A DNA stretch of 64,000 nt from positions 135,794,951 through 135,858,950 of the forward strand of contig CM041292.1 in the NCBI GenBank assembly GCA_023052935.1. Direction: 5' to 3'. Below, piece after piece: positions 23,902 through 34,429 of the stretch. The stretch's first letter is position 1. Each line of letters begins with the position of its first letter. A program made the position numbers and the translations under genes. A model generated the notes under the pieces. That model was not told the origin of the DNA. It saw nothing but the letters and a program-made list of their open reading frames with translations, and did no database searches. Origin of the DNA: Piezodorus guildinii. Lineage: Eukaryota; Arthropoda; Insecta; Hemiptera; Pentatomidae.

Positions 23902-23940
23902 CACCCCGAAGAAGGTCTAAAATTTAGACCGAAACGACGG
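23902..23940 (+). ncRNA. Hammerhead-like / Penelope terminal motif (tentative)
   Basis: CCGAAGA at 23906-23912 is followed by a 6-bp stem GGTCTA/TAGACC (23914-23930) and then GAAACG. Penelope-like elements carry hammerhead motifs with a CTGANGA box, stem II and GAAA in this order. Here the second base of the first box is C instead of T, and one extra A precedes the stem. It is therefore a degenerate or non-ribozyme relative of the motif. Confidence 0.35.
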
Positions 23941-23945
23941 CACTC

Positions 23946-24284
23946 TTAAATTAAGTTTCTACTTAATCATATGTTAATATGACTGCACCCTCAACTAACT
24001 TATTTTCTTTATATATCTCACCAACTGTTAAATTACCTGAAAATGAGACAGTTAGTAAAAACAAACTAAATACTTTTTATATGTAAACAACAGCGTAGTT
24101 TTCTCTCCTCCCCTTTTTTTTTTTTTGTTACCCACTTTATAGAGGCTGTCCCCAAGAGGGTATTCATACCAGAGGGTTCGCCCACGGCTAGAGTAACAGA
24201 ATAAATAATATTCTACATTAACATGTCCTTTAAATTGAAAATGTTATCAATATTTACAATATTGTTTTCATTCCAAATAACTCG
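23946..24284. other. AT-rich spacer
   Basis: A T tract near 24113-24126 and otherwise unremarkable sequence. Nothing recognised. Confidence 0.45.
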
Positions 24285-24440
24285 CTTGTCCGTAACTTAC
24301 CTATCTTTCCATAATCTTTACCTATTCCTCATAATCCTCTGAGGCCTCTGAAAAAGCCAGTTATCTCGAGACCTGCTGATGAAATAAAGATTAAAGTGCT
24401 ACCGCTCGGTAGATTCTTCTCAAGACTTTTTCAAGCCAAT
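24285..24440 (+). mobile_element. Jockey-type 3' end fragment
   Basis: Contains the family C-terminal signature (an NPLRPLKK-like relic of NPPRRLKRR followed by SRDLL-like sequence). The downstream stretch has AAGTGCTACCGCTCGGTAGA and TTCTCAAGACTTTTT, parallel to 2245-2295 in the 1.8-kb copy. Boundaries approximate. Confidence 0.65.
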
Positions 24441-24589
24441 TTCCTGTGAATAGATCAGTTACTATGTTTAGTTCTAAATTTCAATAAAAGATTTTTTAAA
24501 ATAATAAAATAAATTGTTTGTATAATTTGGACAAAATTAATAATAACTTAATATATAACTTGGCGCTGCATATATAAACAAAAAAGAAA

Positions 24590-25150
24590 TACATTTGTTT
24601 ATATTTTTTTCATAACTATATTTGTTTTAGGTTCAGCTAAAGTAAATGACTGAGATAAGTGGTGGAGAAATATGTTCCAAGATATTTTCCAGAGGCTGGA
24701 GGGGAGAAGAGGTTGCCAAAACTGGATCATAACTTGAATACAAATTAAAGAAAGCATACAGGAGGAGGTTTTGGAGTCCATTACTGGTGTATCATGGCCG
24801 AGGCATTCTAATGGCCCAGCCTCACATTTATCCCAGTGTAGACATTCCGCTCCGTTGGATTTTCATTTATAACTCTCACTCTACCGGGAAAGAGAAAAGT
24901 CTGAAAATGGCTTTTCCCCCTGGAGCGTGAAGCTCCGTATGAAATTAGAGACGACTAGAAGCAGACATATAAAATGTACTCCCAGCCTCTCGGATTTAAA
25001 CATGGAGCCGCCTTGTGAAATGGTGCTTAACTTACAACGAAATTCGAGTGGCCCTTCTCGGAGTCCTTTATGTCTGTCAGGATTAGGCCCTCTCCAGTTC
25101 AACTGTTTCCGTTTTAAGACTGCTCTTATAAAAAGAACAATAAAGTAAAA
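24590..25150. other. GC-richer unique island
   Basis: Non-repetitive block of about 560 bp with open frames on both strands (24881-25162 minus, 24927-25148 plus, 24599-24781 minus), none protein-like. It contains short sites such as GAGATAAG (GATA-type) and ACATTCC (Scalloped/TEAD-type). Candidate cis-regulatory element, by inference only. Confidence 0.35.
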
Positions 25151-25849
25151 TGAAGGTTTCATTTAATGGATTTTTTATATAAAGGAATTATAACTTTACG
25201 TTTTTATTACAATAAAATTGTTTTAACTTACCATATCTTATAATAATTTTCTTCTTTTATGGATCAAACCATGATTATTATTTGTTTTTTTTGTAATGTA
25301 ATCGCATGCTTGTTTTAAATAAGCATATCTATGATTTTTAAACATTATAATTATTTATTTTATAAAACGCTATTTTGAGAATTTTAAGGAACCCCGATGA
25401 TCAATTTAAGGATTACTAATACTTCAGCGGTTCTGTATATTTTTCTCCCCTCTGCATCGAAAGCCTAAAATGTATTGATTAATGAACTATTACATTATTT
25501 CTATAATCATAAACCCTTTTGTTATTATTGCTTTATCATTTTATAGAATACGGCAGCGTGAGTCACCAGCAAATTGAGAAAAGAAGATGTAGCTAAGTGA
25601 CTGAATATTGAAATGTTGATGTTCGAAATTATCAGATCCCTCCGATTAGTTTGCAGCGGTGAATGAGTATTTCAATTTTATTATCTTTACCTATAATTGT
25701 GGATATGACAACAACTCAGGCATGGGGGAGGTCGATACTCATTGCTATTTACTGATAACATCAATTTTGATAGAGGTGACTCCAGGAGATCCTTACTAGC
25801 TACTGTCTTCAGGTTTCAGTCTTCTAATAATATTTTCTGACATATGTGT
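25151..25849. other. AT-rich spacer
   Basis: The first 400 bp are AT-rich. 25560-25849 may hold further decayed Jockey sequence continuing from the right, but I could not align it. Confidence 0.4.
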
Positions 25850-26440
25850 TCACTCCATATTATTCATGAGTTTGTTAGGATGTCCATGAGGTTTGTCATG
25901 AACTTTTATCCATGAAGTCCGAATGTGAACTTGTTTGTAACCATTGGTATGTGTAACTCTGTGTGTAATGTTTTGTTAAAAACGTGCCACGGTGAACAAG
26001 TGATGAGTTTGATTTTGTTTGAACTCTAGTTTTTTTTAAATCTGAATCTGCTTAGTGATTCTATAAATGTATGTCTACATTGGTTTTAGTAAGTAGGTAT
26101 TAGGGTCTGATCTTAGTATGACTGTTTGTGCAGCAGAGAATTTAGAAGTCTTAGTCGATGGTTAAGTCAGCCTTTTCTGTTTTAGGTGTGCTCTTCTTTC
26201 ATCATTCTGTCAAAAATGTGTCCTAAGTAATGAACTGAGATGTTCTCTTTAATCGGAGCGTTGTTAATGTAGACTGTAGGAGAAGTGCCATGTCAGAAGG
26301 TATAGGTGATGTGTTGTGAATTGTCCCTTTTGAGTTTGAGTTTCAATTTGTTTAAACCAGTCTCGTAAATGTTGTAAATAGTGCTTAAGGGTCTGCGAAG
26401 CCTAGATTATGTTTTCATGGTGGGAGCTAAGTCATGTGCC
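25850..26440 (-). mobile_element. Heavily decayed Jockey-type RT C-terminal region
   Basis: Minus-strand translation shows, with many stops and frameshifts, SPTVYINNAPI followed by YLGHIFDR near 26200-26310. Then come LNHRLRLLNSLLHKQS near 26130-26180 and SPWHVFNKTLHTELHIPMV near 25920-25990. These align in order with CPPVYIDNIPI, YLGLTFDRR, LNQRSRLLHTLLRRQS and APWYVSNTTLHTNLHMPTV of the intact Jockey ORF2 at 47.4-47.8 kb. Order and spacing are kept, so this is one old insertion of the same superfamily, well beyond function. Confidence 0.75.
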
Positions 26441-26639
26441 ATATTAAATAGAATATTTATTTAATTATAGTCAAAATGTCGTATATTTTTTATCTTTGAA
26501 ATTTCATCGAGTAAGTTCGACTATCATAGTAACTTTTCAATGGGTTAAGGTAATATTTAAAATATAAGTGGAGGGCTGAATGTATCAAGGGCTGAATGTA
26601 CCCATTGTTGACACTATAGCTGAGCTTACTGAACAAAAA

Positions 26640-26890
26640 AATACGGTACAGGGCACTCCCACACTGGCCCTAGGCAATCAGTTACCCTAGGGACAGCGAC
26701 CTAACGACTTAAACATAGGGCAAGCTTTGATAACAGGGATTAGATCCATTGTCTTGGTGGCGGCTATCCTTAGCGCCATTGTCTTCCACGGCTCAATGGA
26801 ATTGCCCTCATTACGGGCCGAGCGAGGGTCGGCATCGATATTCACACGACACCTTGTCCTCGTGAAATGAACGTATAGAGCATATTCGGA
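26640..26890. other. GC-richer unique island
   Basis: A compact block of higher GC without ORF or transposon motif, bordered by AT-rich DNA. A short resemblance to rRNA sequence (TACCCTAGGGA-CAGCG) is too brief to call. Confidence 0.3.
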
Positions 26891-27027
26891 AGTGTAGAAA
26901 TCAAAATTAAATATATTTGTTTACATACTTCCGAAAGACATTATTTTCACACCAGCATTTAATTATTTGTTTACAGGATAGTGGAAAAAAAAAATATATA
27001 CAAGAATTTAATTCATCGACCCTTTTA

Positions 27028-27865
27028 TATTATAATTTTTTTTTAAATGATTCGGGTTTTAGGTCATTAAACATTTTGTAGTATGTTGGTTACATTTTCC
27101 ATAAACCATGTATCTATAGCCCGGTACAATATATTATAAAAACATCTTACCAAAGAATTTCATTGAGCATCGGCACACCACTCAGGCTAACACAGGGCAC
27201 TGGGATCTCCAAGCCCTCCGCCCCCCCTCCAGCCTTGGCGGCCGAAGCTCAACTTATTAATAAATAAATTTAATAAAATTATTCTAGTAAAAATAATTGT
27301 TAGCCTGAGTGGTGTGCCGGTGCTCAATGAAATTCTTTTTTTTTTTTTTTTTTTTATTTATTTATTTATTTAACGTCACTTTTTGCTGCTGTGGCTTATC
27401 GGACGATGCTGCAGTGGGAGTCCTAAATTTCGCCTATCCAGGTTTTATTAGGATAGGGATCTTTAACGACTACCTGACATCGCACAGGCTCGGGACCACC
27501 TTTTAACGTCCCCTCCGAAGGACGGCGTAACTTAGGATTTTTTACTCCCATTAAAAAATCCTAGGACCACCTGCGGGTTTGAACCCGTGACCTTTAGCAT
27601 AGAAGGCTGTTACGCTAGCCACCCAGCTACAAGTGATCCCCTGAAATTCTTTGGTAAGATGTTTTTATAATATATTGTACCTGGCTATAGATAGATGGTT
27701 TATGGAAAATGTAACCAACATACTACAAAATGTAACCAATTATGTTTAATTGCACTGTTGAAAAGGATCCTATGTATAAACATAGACGGAGGATCAAAAC
27801 GTCCAAATAAAGAAAATTAAGAAGGAGTGATAGTTTAATGACCTAAAACTCGGATCATTTCAAAT

Positions 27866-27875
<10 letters not shown>
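27028..27875. repeat. Large inverted repeat, right arm split by insertions
   Basis: The left arm, about 27028-27200, is reverse-complementary to three blocks to the right: 27300-27337, 27642-27731 and 27834-27860. A SINE (27338-27641) separates the first two. About 100 bp (27732-27833), absent from the left arm, separates the last two. The central loop (27201-27299) is partly GC-rich. Matching segments include GGTTACATTTTCCATAAACC on the left and its complement at 27696-27715. It may be a foldback element or a local inverted duplication. Confidence 0.85.
27338..27641 (-). mobile_element. tRNA-derived SINE, copy 4
   Basis: Well-preserved member read on the minus strand: A-box-like TAGCTGGGTGGCTAGCGTAA, B box GGTTCAAACC, conserved body, and an A-rich tail of AAAT units then poly(A) (visible as T runs at 27338-27375). 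It is flanked by the 10-bp duplication TGAAATTCTT at 27328-27337 and 27642-27651. The insertion splits the right arm of a large inverted repeat. The uninterrupted left arm preserves the pre-insertion sequence, which gives independent proof of the boundaries. Confidence 0.95.

Positions 27876-27906
<31 letters not shown>
27870..27906. repeat. (TA)n microsatellite
   Basis: About 18 TA units immediately before the poly(T) of the next element. Confidence 0.9.
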
Positions 27907-27908
<2 letters not shown>

Positions 27909-27909
27909 A

Positions 27910-27913
<4 letters not shown>

Positions 27914-27956
<43 letters not shown>

Positions 27957-28080
27957 CAACAACAACAATTTTTATTGAGTAATATTATAATCTGCCCCAG
28001 TTCCGACCTGAATAATAGTGGAGAAAGATAACATTCATACAATATTAAAACAGCAATAAATACATATACAATAATGATTT
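27914..28080 (-). mobile_element. Jockey-type 3' UTR fragment with poly(A) tail
   Basis: A T run of about 43 bases (27914-27956) is a poly(A) tail on the minus strand. The adjoining sequence includes TTTTTATTGAGTAATATTAT and CATTCATACAATATTAAAAC. This matches the 3' UTR of the element at 12.66-13.23 kb (TTTATTGAGATATATTAC, CATTCATACAGGATTTAC) and of the fragment at 53.0 kb. No coding part is retained. Confidence 0.65.
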
Positions 28081-28097
28081 AAAAAAAAAAAAAAAAA

Positions 28098-28955
28098 TGA
28101 GCTTTACTACATGCCTCAGCAACTCTCTATTATCATCGGTGGAAACCACTGTTGGATTTCTTGTCTTTTGTTGTTTTTTTTTTTTTTTTTTCATTCGACT
28201 CTGTACAAAAAATTGCTTTCTAGACTAATTTTTTTCAGACTTTCATATTTAACTATAAAGTTGATATATTTTATAATTATATCCTTAGATAATTAATAGA
28301 TCCCTTCGGCGCTACATGTACTTAACGTTTTTAAATTGCTGAAAACATATCTATTAATTGCTGAATAAATTATACATACCACTCTCCAAAGACCAATCAA
28401 AAAGCTGGAAAAGACCGGACCTCAGATGGAGGGATTAAATTGTCCAGAGGTTAAAAGGAAAGTGAACATGGTGCATGAACATGAACATGCATCTACCTAC
28501 AGAAGGTCCTTAGCATATTGCATGCATTGTTTTGTCAATATAACATTTTTGTTTTCACATCGCAATTTAACTATTTCGGTTATACATTTCACTTGGTTTA
28601 AAAAAAGATTAATAAGCTTTGAACAACACCTTCATCGTCCCCAAGAGCGGCGTCCAACCTGTTACTGTGTATCGTATTTAATGCTTGTTCTTAAGTTTGT
28701 ATTTATTATTATTTGTTTAAATTTTGCAATCATCTGTATCTTTGTTTTGTAAATTACTGTTTTTATTTTATTTACTTTTAATTGTTATGGTATTATATTT
28801 GTGTCGATTAAAGTATTATTTGTCAATGCTTATTCGAGAAGAATTATATTTTCGGGGCTGATCTTCCTAGTATCTACCTGCGGGAAGGGGTTTTGTCATT
28901 TATAAATGTATAAAATTATTATTATAATACAACACTCCGTAGTATGAAACCACTA
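28098..28955. other. Unassigned AT-rich DNA
   Basis: A 108-aa ORF at 28426-28752 has a hydrophobic tail encoded by T-rich DNA and no known motif. A tandem GAACAT pair near 28477-28488 is minor. Confidence 0.4.
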
Positions 28956-28959
28956 CTGT

Positions 28960-29170
28960 ATTATTTTTGGGGAGCGGGAGGCTGAGAGGGTTAGCGCGCG
29001 TTGCTTTGAACGCGCGTTGCCTAACTACCACAGATGACAAAAACATTGCAACAAAAAAAAAAAAAAAACGATTTCGCATCTCGGTAAGCGGGTGACTTAA
29101 ACTCCATTTATACCACGCCCTCACCCTCTGGCCCAGGAAATCACCGTATAGCCTTCAAAGGCGAGGTAGG
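28960..29170. other. GC-richer unique block with short direct repeat
   Basis: The 10-mer CGCGCGTTGC occurs at about 28995 and 29011 in this otherwise CpG-poor window. An A tract lies near 29054-29069. No coding sequence is recognised. Confidence 0.35.
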
Positions 29171-29379
29171 GATGAAAAAAAAATACTTCTTATACTTTTG
29201 AAATATGAAATAATATGCTGTTTTTTTTTTTTTTTATCATCTCCTTAGGCTAATCGAACGAATGCCGAGACGCTTGTCCAATATATATTAGAATGCAAAT
29301 AATCTAAATATTATATCCGAATTCGGTAAATGTGCCTTTTCCTTGCCAGTTCAATCCTGTATGAAATAAATAACTCAGA

Positions 29380-29720
29380 GGACTCCAGAAAACAACGTAG
29401 GCCCCATAATTGGAGCTTCACCTACTAGGCCAAGCACTAAGGGACATGAGGAAAGAAAAGGAAAATATAATGGGGAGAACAGGAGGACAGCGTAAGGACA
29501 TAAAACTGACTCGTGACACCCCGTCATACTAGAGAACTGCCGCGTGCCCTCCGCCCGCGGAGTCTGGGTGAATAATCCATCCGGGGCTAATGCAGGGATG
29601 GCACTTGAATAAAACAGTTCACTGGGTCGGCTTTTTTACGGCACTGTTCATAAGGAACTCCTAGGCCTCCAGAAATAAATGGAAAACGGCTGGAGAAGAA
29701 AATAAAAACAGGGGGTAATG
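29380..29720. other. GC-richer unique island
   Basis: A non-repetitive block with no ORF of interest, including a GC-rich stretch near 29540-29575. Candidate regulatory element, inferred only from composition and uniqueness. Confidence 0.3.
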
Positions 29721-30429
29721 TAGCTGTAGGAATTATTTGTTCTGAAATTCAAGTTCTTTGTTACTCTTGAAATTGTACTGACCTAGATTATGTCTGCTAA
29801 TTCAGATTAAAAAAATTAAAGTATTCATTTTTGTATTCCATGATAATGTGACTATGGTATGATTTCAAGTATAAGAAAAGATTTCATCGGACTAAATTCG
29901 AAATAAATAGTAACGGAAGGAGGTTTTCACCACATCTTTAGTTCTATCCTTCGATAATGGGCGGATGACTGTTTGTTTATCAGTATCAGTCTTGTCTTGG
30001 TAGTTCATTATGAAAAAAAATTGTATGTATTGGTCGATAAATAGTTTATACTTGGTTAATTGGTGGATATCATGAAATACACGAAAAAACACGTTTTTAC
30101 TAGGTTAAATAATCCTAATACTTGGATGTTTATACGCCTTTCAGTTATACTAAATGAATAACATTTTAGATTTTTATAATTCTCATAGTTTTATTGATAG
30201 GAAAGGTAATTTTTATTTTATTATTTTTAACAATGTAAATAGAACATCTATAATCTTTAAAATATCATACCTAACTATCATTGGTGATATCTTATTTCAT
30301 GGATATCTTCGAAATACGTTTTGTTTTTTTGAACAGCTAAATATCATCGCATTTTCTTTTTTCTTGTTTTTTACCATTTGATGAAAAATTATGTACTTCA
30401 TAAGAAAAAATATTTAAAAAAATTGAGAA
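29721..30429. other. AT-rich spacer
   Basis: Short AT-rich ORFs at 29892-30092 (minus) and 30154-30381 (plus) are Phe/Ile/Asn-rich and not convincing. Nothing recognised. Confidence 0.45.
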
Positions 30430-30580
30430 TTCCCTTGTGGCTCCAGTGCCTTCACTTTCTCCATTAGCCACCGGCACTGAACCCTACTCTACAACTAGTA
30501 GAGAAGCAATAAGATCGTTTGGGGTCCTGCTTTGTCATTCCCTCCCACATTTGGGATTCCGGAGCGGAGAGTTCAATTTT
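30430..30580. other. Small GC-richer island
   Basis: Unique 150-bp block with an abrupt AT-rich downstream border. The open frame at 30437-30646 has no known motif. Confidence 0.3.
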
Positions 30581-30899
30581 AATATTGAACATAGGTATGA
30601 ATATCTTCGAGATGATTTCTTTTACATAATTTTTAAAAACATTTAAGTGTTGCTACTTATAGCTCGAATAGCTATTTCTTTGAGAGTTTCACATTTTATT
30701 AATATCTTTAATTGGTTAAAAACAATAATAAAATTCGATTTTTTATTGATCTTCTAAATAGAATACAAGCATATGATCCTTCCGAAACCGATGTGTATAA
30801 TTATTTAAAGTTCTTAATTTTTAATGAATAATGATTTTTGTTTTATTTTTTTAGCTCACTATGTTTGCGGAGGAAAATATATTAGCATATAACCGTAAT

Positions 30900-31560
30900 T
30901 TCATTCTAAATAATACGCTAGAATATCCTTTTACTTCCAACCTTCCCTACGTTTCTCTGCGTCATCCTGGCCATACATTGCCAAGGATTATCCCTTGCCT
31001 CTGGAGAACAGTTTCGAGAACCCTCGTTGTGTATACTCCGTCCGCCCCACAGCCAAAAAAGCCAATTCTGGAGCGTCCATAGGGATACCTTTAAAAAATC
31101 TCACAGCAAACTTAATTATTCACTGAATGGTGTCCACGTGCTGGAAGCTAGTAAGGTAGGATCTGTGCAACGACACGTCCGGCATCCTCTCTGAGGCTGT
31201 TAATATTTTATCTCTCCCCCTGCGGAGCAGATCGAGAAAGCAGCAACTGTAATCCTGCAGTTTGCCGGCTATGGATTAGCATCACTTATTCAAGGCGATT
31301 TGATCTAATTGAGGGAGGATCAGGACTAAGCTCATCCTGCCGGCTCAGTGGGTCAGCACAAGCCCACTGCCTCGCCCATAATGGCCCCTCCCACCCGCTA
31401 GCTCCATCTTATATTGTATCCATCAATATTAGATCACGGAAGGTCAAGCTCTGCGATCGATGGCAACCTAGGAAATAATATCCCAACTTCTTTCTCAAAG
31501 GAATAAAAGCTATAGCTCCCTGGAGCAAAATGTCTAAAATAATCAATGACTTCTACAATA
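30900..31560. other. GC-richer unique island (strong candidate regulatory block)
   Basis: One of the longest GC-rich, non-repetitive, ORF-poor stretches. It contains paired K50-homeodomain-type sites (TAATCC near 31251 and GGATTA near 31275), TCTAATTGAG and a CCCATAATGGCCCCTCCC run. Low ORF content and absence of transposon motifs favour a conserved non-coding element over an exon, but this is inference. Confidence 0.4.
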
Positions 31561-31699
31561 TTGATCGTAATTGAGTTTGATTTTTAAATTTAAGTATTCT
31601 TAGAAGAATATAGAAGAATATGATCTTCAATGTTTAATTGTAATGAATAAGGATTTATAACATCTTTATTTTCAACACATATCAGCTCACAAACATTTC

Positions 31700-31960
31700 A
31701 GAAAAATTTGCTGGCTCGAAAATATACCGAGATTAAATCCTTACCCAAAGAGTTAACTAATCCACAATCTCTCTCTATATATAAAATAATAACCCACTTT
31801 CTCCATATCCACACTAACCCAATTGTTTTTACCCTTGCTACTTGTTAGATAATTGATAATCCTCCTATGGGTCTAAAATTAAGGTGGTCACGAGACCTTA
31901 TGATTTGGAATACTGCCATTGATTGTGTGGTTTCCCTAAATGTATACCATGCCATTTTTT
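31700..31960 (+). mobile_element. Jockey-type C-terminal fragment
   Basis: The family signature near 31860-31900 reads NPPMGLKLRWSRDLM, a decayed version of NPPRRLKRRW-RDL found at 2.2 and 24.3 kb. The flanking sequence is too diverged to align. Boundaries approximate. Confidence 0.5.
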
Positions 31961-32544
31961 AAATATTTTCCTCAAATTGACTTGATGAATTTATGTTAAT
32001 ATAGTTATAAATTACAATAAATGTATTCAAAAATAAAAAATATTTTATTTGAGAGTGGCGATTAAAGATTAAGCTAAGTTTAATACATTTATTGTATAAA
32101 AAATAAATTTACTCGCTCTTCTAATTTTGCACAAAGTAACTAATGACATCGATAAAGAATTAATAGCGATTAATTAAAGATTAGGATTAATAGTATAATT
32201 CAATATACTAATGATATGTAGTATATCCTGTAGGCAGGTAATCTGTAAACAGTTTTTTTTTGTTTTTTTTTAAATCAGGCATTGGGGAAATTCTAAAACA
32301 GTTTCTTCTTTAAAACTGAGGACACTTTGCAGCATTATTACATCTCCGTAAAATCCATGCAGATTCTAAATCCATTAAGTCTCGGAAATTTCTTCAATTC
32401 CACCACTTTTAACATAATTCCAATTAGTTCACTAGCAGTTCCTTTAGCAACAATTTTATCAACACACCACAAACCCAAACTGGCTTTACTGTCTACTTTT
32501 ACGCACATAGTAGCCGCTGTCGAAAATTGTATTTAGAAAACACT
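31961..32544. other. AT-rich spacer
   Basis: Nothing recognised. A 69-aa ORF at 32327-32536 lacks motifs. Confidence 0.4.
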
Positions 32545-33237
32545 TAAAAATATTCACTCCCTTGCAAATCTTAATATTTTTACTCGGTGTTCTGCGGTGA
32601 GAAGAGGACCTTTCACTGGTCTTCTTGACCTGAGGTTTGACTCTCTCGGTCTTCTAATGACCGTTGACTCCGAGATTGATAACCCTCGAACACCAGCGAT
32701 TAGGTTTTTAATGGAAGACGCAGTAGAATTACGCTTTTGAGGTGCTTTTATTTTAATAAAGCGCTTATCTATGGGTTTAGTAAATCTGGGACGCCCTAAC
32801 GTTAGTCGTCTCGAATGACTAGCAGTCTCCCTGTACCTGTACCTGGTCCTTGAAACGGTAGAATAGTGAATATCAATGCCATTCGCAACGTGACGCGATG
32901 GTTTGCTTTCTTCATAAAGAGTGACGATTCTGACTGGATCATCGTGACTTAAACGATTCATTGTGAATGTAATTAATTGTTTTAACTGGATTTTAGAGAA
33001 AAGAGAGACCAGACTTGAGGGAAACGAAAGATAAAAATGGACTGAAAAGAAATTTGAAATGAATGAAACAAAATACCATCGTTTGTTGGTAAACAGTGAA
33101 TAAAAACGATATGTTTAATCCCTAATATCTCTCATTTAATAAATAATATTATTATAAATATAAAGTCTAGATTAAGGTCCAAGAAACCAAAAAAATCACC
33201 AGAATTAGGGGTTTTGCAATATTTTTGACGTGGAGTG
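32545..33237 (-). mobile_element. Truncated Tc1-like transposon
   Basis: The outer end (33237 leftwards on the minus strand) reads CACTCCACGTCAAAAATATT and follows a TA dinucleotide at 33238-33239, as expected for a Tc1/mariner terminus. The transposase N-terminal part follows, then the element stops near 32545. A CACTTAAAAATATTCACTCC sequence there may be a decayed opposite terminus. The catalytic core is absent, so the element is internally deleted or truncated. Confidence 0.7.
32554..32961 (-). pseudogene. Tc1-like transposase, N-terminal DNA-binding half
   Basis: 135 residues starting at ATG 32961. Residues 1-50 are the first helix-turn-helix (MNRLSHDDPVRIVTLYEESK, then H-Y-S-T-V-S-R). 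Residues 55-85 carry the GRP-x-F-like linker. Residues 86-130 are the second helix-turn-helix, ending GPLLTAEHRVKILRFARE. Tc1-like transposases normally continue after RFARE with the DDE/D catalytic domain, about 200 more residues. Here a stop follows immediately and no downstream catalytic motif is visible. The protein could at most bind terminal repeats. The open frame is surprisingly intact for its length. Confidence 0.85.
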
Positions 33238-34429
33238 TACTTAAAGAAACATACTCATATTAGAAAACTCCGAAATTATCCACATATCTACACTCTAATC
33301 CACAAAAGAAGCGGAAGACAATAAAAAAAGAGGTTAAATTGCTGTACACCCTTTCTTTTTAAATACATACCCTAAACGGGTATCTTGTGTGGGTAATTGA
33401 CTTACAAAAACCACAACTAAAACTAAAACCATAATTAAAATCGTATAACAATAAGCACTTCTGTGGTCTAATATTTGTTTAAATTCACACCTCAACTCAA
33501 AATGAAGTCGAAGGATTGTTGAGAAGACCTGAGTTACATCTTTGAGGATATGAAAGGTGTCCATGGTACTCCCCCTGAGTCAGGGGAATTTAGTTTAATA
33601 AATAATGCTGGCTGCTGTAAAGGAGCTTGTGAAATATTGCTTCTCCCGAATCCATTGGGGTTGGTCACCCTCCCAGGGAATCTGGTCAATAATGAAGCAC
33701 CTATAGATCACTTGCAATAGTTTTAAGAACCTTAGGTGGTCATAATATATTAACGGCTAGACCACCAATAATTGTCTAATGTAGTTAAATGGTAGGTTGT
33801 ACTTCATTCAACTGTCCAGCAGAATTGTAAACAATACAAGTAATTCACCTAAATATGGGACAACATACTTTAACAGTGCAAATTTCACTGCCTATGTTGA
33901 TCTGCTGAAAAATGAGAATATATATAATTATCTATTTGTCCATAAGTAAGAAGATTATAATAAGTATTATCACTTATTCACGATTCTCAAAATAGATTTT
34001 AAATTTATTTGTTGTTTAGTACTTGTAAAAATGATATGTACAGCACAATAAAGGCTTAAACTAAAATTGGTAGGACAGATATTGGTACTAATTAAACCAA
34101 TTAAAAAATCTCTGGTTGTGGACTGTATGGTAAAAATAATAATAAAAACTTTAAATTTAGATTTTTCCCTGAATAAGGGATCTCCTAGTAGTTTTACAAG
34201 CAAATTTAAGATAGACAGCAGCTTACCTAGTCGCCTTCTTCGTGTCTTCTCGAACTGGCCCGCTCTGGCTCGGCAGTCTCCTCCAGCTGCTCCTAGATTT
34301 ATCTTGTAAAACTTAGGAAACCTAAATTCTTAAATTGAGTCCCTCTATCGTGACCAGGAATCGTATATCACCACAAAAATCGTCACGGACTACAAAAATA
34401 CAACCGGGACAAGATCTCAAAATTCAAAC
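33238..34429. other. Unassigned, with a GC-richer patch
   Basis: 33570-33720 is a small GC-richer unique block. ORFs at 33970-34203 (minus) and 34067-34309 (plus) overlap each other and carry no motif. The 34.0-34.4 kb part may be the decayed 5' region of the retrotransposon that follows. Confidence 0.35.

Noticed and set aside
26660..26780. Resemblance to mitochondrial or large-subunit rRNA (TACCCTAGGGA-CAGCG, GGGATTAGATCC)
   Set aside because: Short isolated words in the wrong order and spacing; not enough for a numt or rRNA fragment.
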